Source: a virus. Taken from it: DNA of 25,431 nucleotides. Under the pieces are notes generated by a model. That model searched no databases and was not told the DNA's origin. It was given only the letters and a program-made list of their open reading frames with translations. A program made the translations under genes and the position numbers. Shown here one piece after another: positions 1 through 7,917 of this stretch. The stretch's first letter is position 1. Each line of letters opens with the position of its first letter. Where the stretch lies: the IMG/VR virus record IMGVR_UViG_3300010885_012095, positions 1 through 25,431 of that record; one strand, 5' to 3'.

Positions 1-1
1 C

Positions 2-208
2 CATATTGCCACAGAAGACAGTCCTGTGGGTGTAATGAAGGCAATGTCCGATATTTTTCGTCGCTTACATAAATTAAATGTCAAAACAATGTATGGACAT
101 GCAAATAATTTTGAAATAGTCGCAATTATGAGAAAGATTGTTGCTAGAGAAGGTGGAACTCTAGAAGTGTCTGATATCAAAGAATACAACTGGAAGATCA
201 CACTATGA
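2..208 (+). CDS. C-terminal fragment of a possible GNAT-like virion protein (5' end outside window)
   Basis: The frame is open from the window edge, so the gene starts upstream; the internal ATG at 26 is probably not the true start. The 68 visible residues, with a GHANNFEIVAIMRKI stretch followed by a beta-rich tail ending KEYNWKITL, look like the C-terminal part of a small GNAT acetyltransferase-fold domain. It overlaps the next gene by ATGA (205-208). In T7-like phages a GNAT-like internal protein (gp13) precedes gp14, gp15 and gp16, and the genes downstream here match that order, which supports the assignment. Without the N-terminal acetyl-CoA-binding part it stays tentative; an unrelated small phage protein is possible. 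Confidence 0.4.
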   Translation, partial: HIATEDSPVGVMKAMSDIFRRLHKLNVKTMYGHANNFEIVAIMRKIVAREGGTLEVSDIKEYNWKITL

Positions 209-2178
209 ACTACTCTCGCAGACAACTATATGCATTAGGTGAACCTCTTGGTGATTCAGCTACCCAACATAAAGTTGGCGGTGGTCGTATTTACGGTGGA
301 GGTGGTGATGGTGGCGGTAAAAGTGGCCCTGCTAAAGTCGTTAGTACTGTAGTTCGTGTAGGACTGGATATCGCTACAGATGGAGCCGCGGAAGGTTTCT
401 TTGAAGCCATGGATGTCGTTGATGTTATTGATACAGCGGTTGAAGTAGCGGATGTGGCATCAACGGTTGATGATATTACAGAAGTAGCTTGTGTAATTAG
501 CGATGTATCTGATGCAGTTAATTGCATTCCTACTTGTATACCTGATGTGCCTTGTGTTCCTTGTGTTCCTTGCGTGCCAGATACATCTATCCCAGAGACA
601 TGTTTACCCACAGGATGCACTCCTTCTTATTGCACGCCATGTACTCCATGTGCTCCATCGGACTATTGTTCTCCTACATGCTGTTTCTATTGCAACAATC
701 CCGTAAATTGCTTGCCAAGTAGTTGCTATGGATGCACCAGTGCTTTGTGTTCACTGTCATGCGAACTTTCTTGCGATGTAACTTGTGGTTTATGTTGCTC
801 AACTTGCGATTTTAATTGCAATACTTGCTGTACTCCATGCACATCGTGTTGCGCTCCTTCATGCTGTACGCCTTCAGACTGCACTCCATGCAATTCTGAT
901 TGCACAACATGTTGCACAACATGTGATTGCACTTCATGTTGTTCAGATTGCTGTACTGATTGTTGTTCAGATTGCTGTTCTGAATGCTGTGCAGATTCTT
1001 GCAGTAACGACCCAAATTTACGCAAATTAGGTAAATTAAAGAAATTATTTAAAAAACCAAAAGGCAAAGTAGGAAAAAAACCTAAAGTCACTAAGATTTT
1101 GGGATCATGCAATCCACTTAAAAATAACAAACGCAATTCTGTTTTGCCACAAAGAGCTCCTTGCGGAATAGTAAAAGAAACTTTGATGCCTCCAAATTTA
1201 GGTTGTGCATCATCTAAATCTGGATCAAATGCATCTAGTCAATTATCAGGAGGGGCAAATATGCCATCATTCTTATGCGGTTCTGCAACATTTATGAACA
1301 ACAGAGGTGCATCACCTTACAAAGGTGGTTTAGCTAAAGTTGCTGGAAATTCTATTCTTGCACCACTTGGTAAATGTTCAATTCTGATTCCAGAAGCATG
1401 TGGAAATACGATACAAGGTTGCATGTACCAGTTGCAATGTCGTGCCAATGTGCTCGGTCAATGCCGAGGTGGTGGTTTAGGCTTTGCTGGTGGTGGTAGT
1501 ACTGATTGTTCTTCAGTTTGTGAATACGAAGAAAAACGCAGAAAGAACATGAATGCTTCCCAGACATGGAAAGACTCGTTCTCGGATAGAAATCTAACGC
1601 CTAAATTTGTTTGCGATAAAGCAGAGTTTTTGCGTGGTACAGGTGGTCAGCAAGTCAAGACTGATTTGAACCCTTTAAAGCACATTCAACCATCTATTGC
1701 TGGATATGCCACAGGTGGACTGCCTAGCAAATATCAAGGAGCTACCCCTAAAGGTCACAATCCTGAGTTCATCACTGGATTGACTGGTTACTACGCCTGT
1801 GGAGGCGGTACAGGTCAATCAGACGACATTCCAGCGATGCTTCACGATGGCGACTATGTAATGGATGCCGAGACTGTATCGGCTCTTGGAGATGGTTCTA
1901 GCAAGGCTGGACGCAAAGTTTTAGAAGGATTCCGTAAACAGATCCCTCACAAAGATGGTGGAGGGGTTAACCCAGTTCCAGCCAAAATTGCTGATGGCGA
2001 GTATGTATTCCCATCCGCATTTGTCACAGCCCTCGGAGGCGGTGATAATAGGAAAGGTGCTGAAATTCTTGACGGTTTGCGTACCAAATTGCGTGCTCAA
2101 AAACGAAGTGCGCCATTGGACAAAATACCGCCAAAAGCTAAAGACCCAATTGACTATATCAAGAAGGGAAGAAAATAA
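205..2178 (+). CDS. Hyper-cysteine virion-associated protein with glycine-rich and DGxYV repeat regions
   Basis: 657 aa, starting at the ATGA overlap with the upstream gene. The N terminus has an RRQLYALGEPLGDSAT motif I associate with virion-operon proteins of environmental phages, then a glycine-rich stretch and an acidic helical segment (about 45-95). Residues about 96-266 contain about 50 cysteines, first as C-x2-C (VPC, TPC) units, then CCxxCC units. A basic Lys-rich patch follows (about 272-300). The C terminus has YATGG (about 501) and YACGG (about 530) motifs and two imperfect copies of a DGxYV...ALGxG...GxxxLxGxR unit (about 540-640). It lies just before a gp14-like gene, so a role in the virion or in DNA ejection is likely. 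I recognise no enzyme. The cysteine block could be disulfide-rich or metal-binding; sequence alone does not decide. Confidence 0.85.
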   Translation: MNYSRRQLYALGEPLGDSATQHKVGGGRIYGGGGDGGGKSGPAKVVSTVVRVGLDIATDGAAEGFFEAMDVVDVIDTAVEVADVASTVDDITEVACVISDVSDAVNCIPTCIPDVPCVPCVPCVPDTSIPETCLPTGCTPSYCTPCTPCAPSDYCSPTCCFYCNNPVNCLPSSCYGCTSALCSLSCELSCDVTCGLCCSTCDFNCNTCCTPCTSCCAPSCCTPSDCTPCNSDCTTCCTTCDCTSCCSDCCTDCCSDCCSECCADSCSNDPNLRKLGKLKKLFKKPKGKVGKKPKVTKILGSCNPLKNNKRNSVLPQRAPCGIVKETLMPPNLGCASSKSGSNASSQLSGGANMPSFLCGSATFMNNRGASPYKGGLAKVAGNSILAPLGKCSILIPEACGNTIQGCMYQLQCRANVLGQCRGGGLGFAGGGSTDCSSVCEYEEKRRKNMNASQTWKDSFSDRNLTPKFVCDKAEFLRGTGGQQVKTDLNPLKHIQPSIAGYATGGLPSKYQGATPKGHNPEFITGLTGYYACGGGTGQSDDIPAMLHDGDYVMDAETVSALGDGSSKAGRKVLEGFRKQIPHKDGGGVNPVPAKIADGEYVFPSAFVTALGGGDNRKGAEILDGLRTKLRAQKRSAPLDKIPPKAKDPIDYIKKGRK

Positions 2179-3467
2179 TGGCAAACATGTTGCAGTCGTC
2201 ACAGAATAAAACGACCTGTGCGCCGGGGTTTTACACCAATTATTTAACGAATCTTGCTTGTCGCGGTAACCGAGCTCAACAGGGTGCTGAGTTCGTTGGA
2301 GCTCAACCTTTGCAACAAAAAGCATTTAGCACTGCTTGTGCTAATGCAGGTTCTTTCCAGCCAATCTATCAACAGGGTTTAAATACTCTAGGATGCGCGG
2401 CAGGTAAAAACATCGCAGGAGCGGCTTCTCCTTATCTAAGCCAAGCTTTAGGTACAAACACTGCTCAGTTAGCTCAGTGCTACATGAGCCCGTACATCAA
2501 TTCTGCTGTTAACAGCATGTCGGATATTGCTAACCGTAATATCCAGCAAAACCTCAGCCCTATGGCAACCGCGGCTACTGTTGGATCTGGTCAATTTGGA
2601 TCACAGCGCGGAGCTCAAGTATTGGGTCAAGTAAACGCAAATGCGTTGCAGTGTTTGAATGCAAACATTGCAAACATGGAGAACCAAGGCTACAACAATG
2701 CGTTGACCGCGGCGACTCAAAGACAGCAGTTATTGGGTCAATTGGGTAGCATTGCTGGTACAACTACCGCTGAATGTGCTCGTGCAAAACAAGCGGCTGG
2801 TGTTGGTATGGGTCAATTAGGTACTCAAGCTTCTCAGCAAAACTTGGCATGTATTAATGCTCTAGCCCAGCTTGGAGCTCAATGCCAGACCATTAAACAA
2901 AATGCTCAGTGCTATCCGTTCTCTACACTGGCTAAGTATTCAAGCTTGTTGCAAGGACATCAGATCCCAACATCAGTCAAGACAACTATGTGCATGGCAC
3001 CGTTATCAGCCGCTGGTGCTATCGGTGCTGGTACTCTTGGCGTATTGTGCAAATACCCTGATATCTTCTGCAAAGCCAAGAAAGCTATTAAATGTACTTT
3101 TGGAAAGTGTGTACCAAGCGCATTACCAAAAGGCATGACACAGAAAGAAATGGACGCGGCGCGTAATGGTTGGCATTTAGGTAAAAACGGCAAGTATCTT
3201 GATGCTTGCTGTAACCCAGTAGATTGCTGTGCATCGGATTGCTCTACTTGCTGTACAGACTGCACATCATGCTGTACAGATTGCACAGCTTGTTGCACAG
3301 AGTGTTGCACAGACTGCACTTGTTGCACTTGTTGCGTTTGCTGTGTATGTTGCATTCCATGCTGTGCTAAGGGCGGTTTAGTAGATGCTAAGAAAAGACC
3401 TTCATTAGGCATGATGGGTTGCGGTTCACTTCGCATGCTTGGTGCATTGCCTGCTCGGAGAAAATAA
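2178..3467 (+). CDS. gp14-like internal virion (ejection) protein with C-terminal cysteine cluster
   Basis: 429 aa, starting at a TAATG overlap with the preceding gene and an AAGGGAAG ribosome site. The segment around 90-215 (YMSPYINSAVNSMSDIANRN, GSGQFGSQRG, then Gln/Ala-rich helices) matches a widespread phage family with a YMNPY...GAFGGSR pattern, found at the T7 gp14 (internal core/ejection) position; the link to gp14 is by order and composition. Cysteines are scattered through the helices where Ala, Gln or Ser would be expected. Residues about 344-396 hold 26 cysteines in CCTDC, CCTEC and CCVCC units, followed directly by AKGGLVDAKKRPSL. The cysteine block resembles the one in the gene before it. 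Function inferred: part of the channel for DNA delivery. Confidence 0.75.
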   Translation: MANMLQSSQNKTTCAPGFYTNYLTNLACRGNRAQQGAEFVGAQPLQQKAFSTACANAGSFQPIYQQGLNTLGCAAGKNIAGAASPYLSQALGTNTAQLAQCYMSPYINSAVNSMSDIANRNIQQNLSPMATAATVGSGQFGSQRGAQVLGQVNANALQCLNANIANMENQGYNNALTAATQRQQLLGQLGSIAGTTTAECARAKQAAGVGMGQLGTQASQQNLACINALAQLGAQCQTIKQNAQCYPFSTLAKYSSLLQGHQIPTSVKTTMCMAPLSAAGAIGAGTLGVLCKYPDIFCKAKKAIKCTFGKCVPSALPKGMTQKEMDAARNGWHLGKNGKYLDACCNPVDCCASDCSTCCTDCTSCCTDCTACCTECCTDCTCCTCCVCCVCCIPCCAKGGLVDAKKRPSLGMMGCGSLRMLGALPARRK

Positions 3468-5047
3468 TGGCAGAAACAAAATTAGTACCATCATCGGATC
3501 CTAGACATACAGATCCCCAGTTTGCTGGTGGTCTAGCTCAGATTAATCCACAAGGATTGGAACCTGAAGATTTGCAAAGAATCCGTGATGTAACGGATAA
3601 AGGTATTGCTGACTTAGAAAAACGCTACCAGAACCCTAATTGGTTTAAAGTAGCCGCTGGTTTTGCCAAACCTCAACTAGGAGGCTTTTTGGCATCTTTA
3701 GGAAGCGCGGCTGAGGCTATGGGTGAGAATGTTGAGCAAGAGCGTGAAAACATTCTTCCCGTTACTAATCTGAAGATTCAACGCGAACTGGCAAATACAT
3801 TGCTGGGTCAGAAAATCAAGCAAACAGATATGTTTAAAGCTTGGCAAGCTTCTGGTCAACCAATGGATGAAAGAACCTATACCGCAATTGCGTCCCTTGG
3901 TAACGATACTGAGATAGCAAAGTCGGCTAAACAATACTGGGATCAAGCTTCTGGGCGCGTCAATACAACAGGCACTGCTGAGAAATTGGCAAGTGATTAT
4001 CCAAAACTTGATTCTCTGTTTAAAGATTTTATTAGCGCAAGTGCTGACCCTACCGCTGATCCAGCTAAAGTTAAGGCTACTACAGATGCTTACTACAAAA
4101 ATCTAGATAACGGTCGTCCACCACAAATTGATGCCAATACATGGGCGGCTATGAGTAGGACAGATAAGCAAGATGCTATTGCCAAGTATGTTGATCAACA
4201 ACAGAAGACTGGCATGACCATTGAGGAAAGATTTAGGACTGAGCACGACCAAGCTATTCCTCGTCTACAAACGATGGAAAACATTCGTAATTTGGCTCTT
4301 GGTAAAGGTCTTGGTGAAGCTACGCTCAAAGACGAAAATGGTAAAGATATTAAAGTCAACGGACAGCAACAGATGCAACGCATCTTGGGTATGTTCGGTG
4401 GTGACAATCCATTTGAGATCGTTGCAAAAGCGGCGGCTGATGGCAAGCTTGGAGACATGTTCAAGAACCTTGATACTTATGTAAGACAAGGTTTGATGAC
4501 TCCACAGGCGCGTGCTAAGTTTGAAGAATTGGCTAAGTTATTGGCGGCTCAACAAGTCCAATTGCGTAATGGTGCAGTTAACCCAACTGATGCCTATACC
4601 CAGTTGCAAAACGCATCACAACCGGGCGTATACAACTCCCAGCAAGCTTTGGTTGGTATCCTTGACCTCATGGCTCATGGTGAGCGTAACAACATTGATA
4701 AGTACCGTTATATCGTTGATAGCAAAGTTGACGCACGACACCTTGGTTCGAATGAAGAGTACTATCGTCGCCAAGGAGAATATGCTAGAGAACATAACAG
4801 GATTGCTATTGGCAAGCCTAGCTACGACTCGCCTTCTTTCTACAATCCTTACGGTAAAGTTGATCCTACTTCAACTGAAAGTAAAAACAGTCAGAGTAAC
4901 AATCAACCAAATACTCAACAAAACAATGCACCGCAAAATAGTGCTCCTCCTGCTGGTAGGAAGAACCGTATCGTTGGATCAAATGGTAATTGGTACCAAC
5001 GCAATGAGCAGACAGGGAAGTGGGAAGACACTGGGGAGAAAGCGTAA
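3467..5047 (+). CDS. Large helical internal virion protein, gp15-position
   Basis: 526 aa from the ATG at 3467, which overlaps the previous stop as TAATG; a longer in-frame reading from 3419 lies inside the upstream gene and is rejected. The protein is mostly charged and helical, with EPEDLQRIRDVTDKGIADLEKRY near the start, an Asn/Gln-rich linker about 470-500, and a short WYQRNEQTGKWEDTG end that looks like a small beta element. I find no cysteine at all, in sharp contrast to its two upstream neighbours. By position between a gp14-like gene and a transglycosylase-like gene it corresponds to T7 gp15, an internal core protein of the ejection tube. No direct sequence motif proves that. Confidence 0.65.
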   Translation: MAETKLVPSSDPRHTDPQFAGGLAQINPQGLEPEDLQRIRDVTDKGIADLEKRYQNPNWFKVAAGFAKPQLGGFLASLGSAAEAMGENVEQERENILPVTNLKIQRELANTLLGQKIKQTDMFKAWQASGQPMDERTYTAIASLGNDTEIAKSAKQYWDQASGRVNTTGTAEKLASDYPKLDSLFKDFISASADPTADPAKVKATTDAYYKNLDNGRPPQIDANTWAAMSRTDKQDAIAKYVDQQQKTGMTIEERFRTEHDQAIPRLQTMENIRNLALGKGLGEATLKDENGKDIKVNGQQQMQRILGMFGGDNPFEIVAKAAADGKLGDMFKNLDTYVRQGLMTPQARAKFEELAKLLAAQQVQLRNGAVNPTDAYTQLQNASQPGVYNSQQALVGILDLMAHGERNNIDKYRYIVDSKVDARHLGSNEEYYRRQGEYAREHNRIAIGKPSYDSPSFYNPYGKVDPTSTESKNSQSNNQPNTQQNNAPQNSAPPAGRKNRIVGSNGNWYQRNEQTGKWEDTGEKA

Positions 5048-6414
5048 TGGCTGATCAAATTCCTTTGTCGTCTTGGAATAACAACCCCGGCAATCTTCGG
5101 TACAACCCTAAGATTAATTATGAGGGCGCGATTGGGTACGATCCTGACACCAAATTTGTTATTTTTGAAACTCCTGAATTTGGTCGTAAAGGATTAGTGC
5201 AAGACATCAACGCCAAGCTTAAGCGTGGTATCAATACGCCAAGTGCTTTTGTTGATGCTTACTTAGGAAATGATCCAAAAAACACTGACGAAAGCAAAGT
5301 GAACTACAGAGGACATTTGGCTAAAACTGTCGGTCTAAATAATCCATCAGATCCATTTCCAGAAGGATCGGCAGAGAAAATTGCTGATGCTATTACTGGC
5401 TTTGAAGGTGGTACTTGGAACAAAAAAGAACTTGAAAAGAAAAAAGAAGAGTCTAAAAGTGAAACTTCAGGAAAAGCTTTTGACGGTAGCGACTTAAATG
5501 ACAATGCGGTTGAAGACGCTGAAAAAGAACACAAAGGCAAAGAATTAGAGTACACAGATCCTAAGACAATCCCCGGTGTTCAAGAGACAACTAAAGACGC
5601 ATTAAAAGTAGTTGGCGCAAAGTTAGGTGCAGGAACAGCAGGTGCAGTTGAGACTGGCAAAAAGGTTTTACCTTTGGTTCCGAATGTCTATAGCCAAGTA
5701 ATGGGTCTTGATCAGAATATCAATCGACCATCTACTCGTATGTCGATGCAACGGTATTTGAACAGTCAAGTCAATCACAATTTGAATCTGCATTTGTCTG
5801 ATCTTGAGAAGGAATACAACGCTCTATTGAAAATCAAAGATCCTAGTGCTACTCCTATAAAGATTCGCACCATGGCAGAGGTTCAGCAGGCTTTAGATGC
5901 GATTAAACCTACGCCTGATCAGATGATTGCTAAACCTCGTGTAGAGCAGGTAAGACCCGGTGTATTTCGCGAGACTGGGGAATTTACTTCTAAGAAGATC
6001 CCCGGTAACCCCGGTATCGATATGTCTAGGTATGAAATCAATCCCAACACGCCTATTCGTAATGAGGTTAAAGCTGGAGTTCAGACCGCAGGTAATGTAG
6101 TCAAAGGCGCGTTACCTTCAGTAGCTCGTGTTGGTATAGGTACTCTTGGTGGTTTGGGTGCATTGTCTGGTGGGTATGACGCTTATGAAAGTGCCAGAGA
6201 AAAAGGACTCACAGATCCAAGAACTATTTCAAAAAGCGCGGCGGCTTTAGGTAGCACAATGATGATGTATCCATCAGTACCAACACAACTGGTTGGTGGG
6301 TTATTGAATGTTCCTGAATTAATCTGGAACGGGTATGATTGGGTTGAAAGAAATAGAAAGAATTCGGATAGGGAGCAAACACAAAAAGCTCTAGAGTCTG
6401 CACCTATCAACTAG
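5047..6414 (+). CDS. Virion protein with transglycosylase-like N-terminal domain, gp16-position
   Basis: 455 aa from the ATG at 5047 (TAATG overlap, GGGGAG upstream). The first about 115 residues, with WNNNPGNLRYNP, a GAIGYD strand and FETPEFGRKGLVQDI, match an NNPGN(L/I)R domain common in phage virion proteins and peptidoglycan hydrolases. A Lys/Glu-rich linker follows (about 120-170), then a Gly/Ala-rich region and a hydrophobic GIGTLGGLGALSGGYDAY segment near 365 that could insert in a membrane. No cysteine was found. Last gene of the virion run and upstream of the terminator, so it probably is the gp16-like ejection protein that locally opens the cell wall. It is much shorter than T7 gp16, so the assignment is functional rather than orthologous. 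Confidence 0.7.
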   Translation: MADQIPLSSWNNNPGNLRYNPKINYEGAIGYDPDTKFVIFETPEFGRKGLVQDINAKLKRGINTPSAFVDAYLGNDPKNTDESKVNYRGHLAKTVGLNNPSDPFPEGSAEKIADAITGFEGGTWNKKELEKKKEESKSETSGKAFDGSDLNDNAVEDAEKEHKGKELEYTDPKTIPGVQETTKDALKVVGAKLGAGTAGAVETGKKVLPLVPNVYSQVMGLDQNINRPSTRMSMQRYLNSQVNHNLNLHLSDLEKEYNALLKIKDPSATPIKIRTMAEVQQALDAIKPTPDQMIAKPRVEQVRPGVFRETGEFTSKKIPGNPGIDMSRYEINPNTPIRNEVKAGVQTAGNVVKGALPSVARVGIGTLGGLGALSGGYDAYESAREKGLTDPRTISKSAAALGSTMMMYPSVPTQLVGGLLNVPELIWNGYDWVERNRKNSDREQTQKALESAPIN

Positions 6415-6442
6415 TTTTGGCTAACCTTGCAGTGGGCCTCTT

Positions 6443-6478
6443 GACCCTCTCTGTCCTTCACCAGAGAGGGTCTTTTTT
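6443..6478 (+). terminator. Strong rho-independent terminator of the virion operon
   Basis: An 11-bp perfect stem GACCCTCTCTG / CAGAGAGGGTC with an 8-nt loop is followed by six T. It lies about 30 bases after the last virion gene, exactly where plus- and minus-strand operons converge. On the minus strand the hairpin has no T-tract, so it is directed at plus-strand transcription. Confidence 0.93.
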
Positions 6479-6536
6479 ATAGCGAGAACAAACTAATAAT
6501 GACAAACAGCAAGACTACTCCTGCTAATGTAATCAT
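6477..6536 (-). CDS. Possible 19-aa single-span membrane peptide
   Basis: MITLAGVVLLFVIISLFSL starts at an ATGA overlap with the stop of the upstream gene and ends with TAA inside the T-tract of the convergent terminator. It is almost entirely hydrophobic, so it would be one membrane span. The tight coupling matches the other junctions of this operon, but a chance frame of this length cannot be excluded. Confidence 0.4.
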   Translation of the reverse strand: MITLAGVVLLFVIISLFSL

Positions 6537-6778
6537 TTTTTTGTCTCCATTTCCTTAATAAATGGCATCCGTACATTCAGTAGTTTTGCTCCTACAGCAT
6601 GGTTTAAAGCATTCACAATCTCAACGCAATTAGTCAATTCTTCTTTAGCGATTATTGGTCTGACAGCGTCAATGTATGCATTGGCAAGCTTGACCAAATC
6701 ATCCTCAAGGAAGTTGTAGTTGTCTTCCAGTTGAAGCTCGTGAAAGATGCGTGCTATTTGTTGTTTAGAAAGAATCAT
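6533..6778 (-). CDS. Small helical phage protein of unknown function
   Basis: 81 aa; the start lies 2 bases after the exonuclease stop, so it is probably translated by coupling because no good Shine-Dalgarno is visible. Predicted helical and acidic at the start (QQIARIFHELQLEDNYNFLEDDLVKLANAYID), with a conserved-looking CVEIVNALNHAVGAKLLN segment near the centre. It sits in the SSB/exonuclease operon, which suggests an accessory role in DNA metabolism, but I do not recognise the family. Confidence 0.75.
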   Translation of the reverse strand: MILSKQQIARIFHELQLEDNYNFLEDDLVKLANAYIDAVRPIIAKEELTNCVEIVNALNHAVGAKLLNVRMPFIKEMETKK

Positions 6779-6780
6779 TT

Positions 6781-7572
6781 TTAAAGTCCAAAGTTATTTT
6801 TGAGTTTCCAGAACCTAAGCAAAGCTTGGAACATTTCCCACCCTTTTGCTAGATCCTCTTCTGACCATTCAACAACCTTGATAAGACCATGATGAGTACG
6901 AGAACAGAACACATTCGCGCATCGAGCATTGGGTAATCCAAGACCAAATCGGTACGCTGAGAGTTGCATCAGGTGCTCGTCATACGCCTCAACTTTATCG
7001 TCAGGGCCAAAATCCTTAGACTTGGCATCCAATACAATACCTGTAGGGGCATGCTCATCAGCCTCGCTGTAGAGGTCTACCTTGCCTCCAAAGCCCATGG
7101 GTGATGCGAAGGCACGCTCAGTAAGCCAGCGTTGCATAGGATGGGTTTTAAAGTGCTCAAAGACCTTCTCTTCGAATGCTCTAGCAATATCCTCATGCTC
7201 TACAGGACGAACACCTTCAATCCAACCTTCAATTGACTCATGGATACGGGTGCCAATTTCCGCGGCTTGTTTTCCAGTCTCCTTTGAGTCGGCAACGATA
7301 CGGGCAATAAAGTCCTTTTCTGTTTCCTCTGGTTTGCGTGGGAGTGTCAGGGCGGCTAACAGCATCTGTTCGTTTTTCCACACCTCCAAACCCGGCTTTG
7401 CACAGACCTTCAGCACTGTGGTTACTGAGGGTACTAGGTCAAGTTTGCGTGCATCACGAAGGGTAGTAGGACGGTCAGATCCATCCTTTGCTTTGACGGT
7501 GTATTGCGGTGCTCCGTCTTCAGAACGGTACCAGTGAACGCTCTCTGCTGATCTTGCGATGATTGTTGTCAT
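6781..7572 (-). CDS. PD-(D/E)XK exonuclease (Cas4/RecB-like) of the recombination module
   Basis: 263 aa. PSVTTVLKVCAKPGLEVWK (about 48-66) is the N-terminal signature of phage PD-(D/E)XK nucleases. The catalytic core is visible: GTRIHESIEG (His111), GGKVDLYSE with Asp166 as the motif II acid, LDAKSK (Asp182, Lys184) as the D/E-x-K motif, and QLSAYRFG (Gln203). No Cas4-type cysteine set is evident, so it is more like phage single-protein exonucleases used for end resection in recombination. It overlaps the upstream AT-hook gene by ATGA and shares its operon with an SSB, which fits an exonuclease/annealing or replication-repair unit. Assignment of the fold is firm; substrate polarity is unknown. 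Confidence 0.85.
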   Translation of the reverse strand: MTTIIARSAESVHWYRSEDGAPQYTVKAKDGSDRPTTLRDARKLDLVPSVTTVLKVCAKPGLEVWKNEQMLLAALTLPRKPEETEKDFIARIVADSKETGKQAAEIGTRIHESIEGWIEGVRPVEHEDIARAFEEKVFEHFKTHPMQRWLTERAFASPMGFGGKVDLYSEADEHAPTGIVLDAKSKDFGPDDKVEAYDEHLMQLSAYRFGLGLPNARCANVFCSRTHHGLIKVVEWSEEDLAKGWEMFQALLRFWKLKNNFGL

Positions 7573-7778
7573 TTTGTAACCTTATTTTTTGAACCCAATG
7601 GACGACCGCGTTTTGGGGCTGTGGCGACTGGCTTTACAAGAGGTTTACCCAATTGCACTTTAAGCATTTGAATATCCGTTTGCATCTCATTGACTTTTTT
7701 CTGTAGCATCGTTGTTGCTTTGATTAAAGACGATACAGAATCCTGTAAATGAACTTTTTCAGCGTGATTGATAAACAT
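7569..7778 (-). CDS. Coiled-coil protein with C-terminal AT-hook
   Basis: 69 aa from MFINHAEK, chosen because GGAG lies a proper distance upstream; a longer reading starts at 7823 inside the neighbouring gene. Residues about 10-45 form a heptad-like coiled coil (SSLIKATTMLQKKVNEMQ). The end KRGRPLGSKNK is a classical AT-hook (core GRP flanked by basic residues) that binds the minor groove of AT-rich DNA. Probably an oligomeric DNA-binding accessory factor of the replication/recombination operon. It overlaps the exonuclease start by ATGA. No enzymatic domain is present. Confidence 0.75.
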   Translation of the reverse strand: MFINHAEKVHLQDSVSSLIKATTMLQKKVNEMQTDIQMLKVQLGKPLVKPVATAPKRGRPLGSKNKVTK

Positions 7779-7779
7779 A

Positions 7780-7908
7780 TTATTTCTCCGTACTAATCTT
7801 GATGTGTTTAAGTGTCTCGACACCTTGGTCGAGGGCGTTGGCTACACCAGTGATGCCGAATGTAGCTACAAAAAATCCGAGTAAAACTCCAATAACAAAA
7901 TTAATCAT
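7780..7908 (-). CDS. 42-aa membrane protein
   Basis: MINFVIGVLLGFFVATFGITGVANALD... has a single N-terminal hydrophobic span (about 3-24) followed by a short polar tail ending HIKISTEK. GGAG lies 5 bases before the ATG, and the gene fits tightly between its neighbours: 9 bases after the lipoprotein stop and 1 base before the next start. The glycine-spaced span resembles other phage micromembrane proteins. Function unknown. Confidence 0.7.
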   Translation of the reverse strand: MINFVIGVLLGFFVATFGITGVANALDQGVETLKHIKISTEK

Positions 7909-7917
7909 TTCTTTCTC

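Noticed and set aside
291-1136. Long minus-strand and alternative plus-strand frames across the cysteine-rich gene
   Set aside because: They are by-products of TGC/TGT repeats, which have few stops in other frames. They lack ribosome sites and have low-complexity products.
2960-3436. 158-aa minus-strand frame rich in QSVQ repeats
   Set aside because: Mirror image of the second cysteine repeat; opposite to a well-supported gene with no start signal.
205-3467. Recoded stop codons or an alternative genetic code behind the many cysteines
   Set aside because: The cysteines are encoded by ordinary TGC and TGT; TGA acts as a normal stop at many gene ends.
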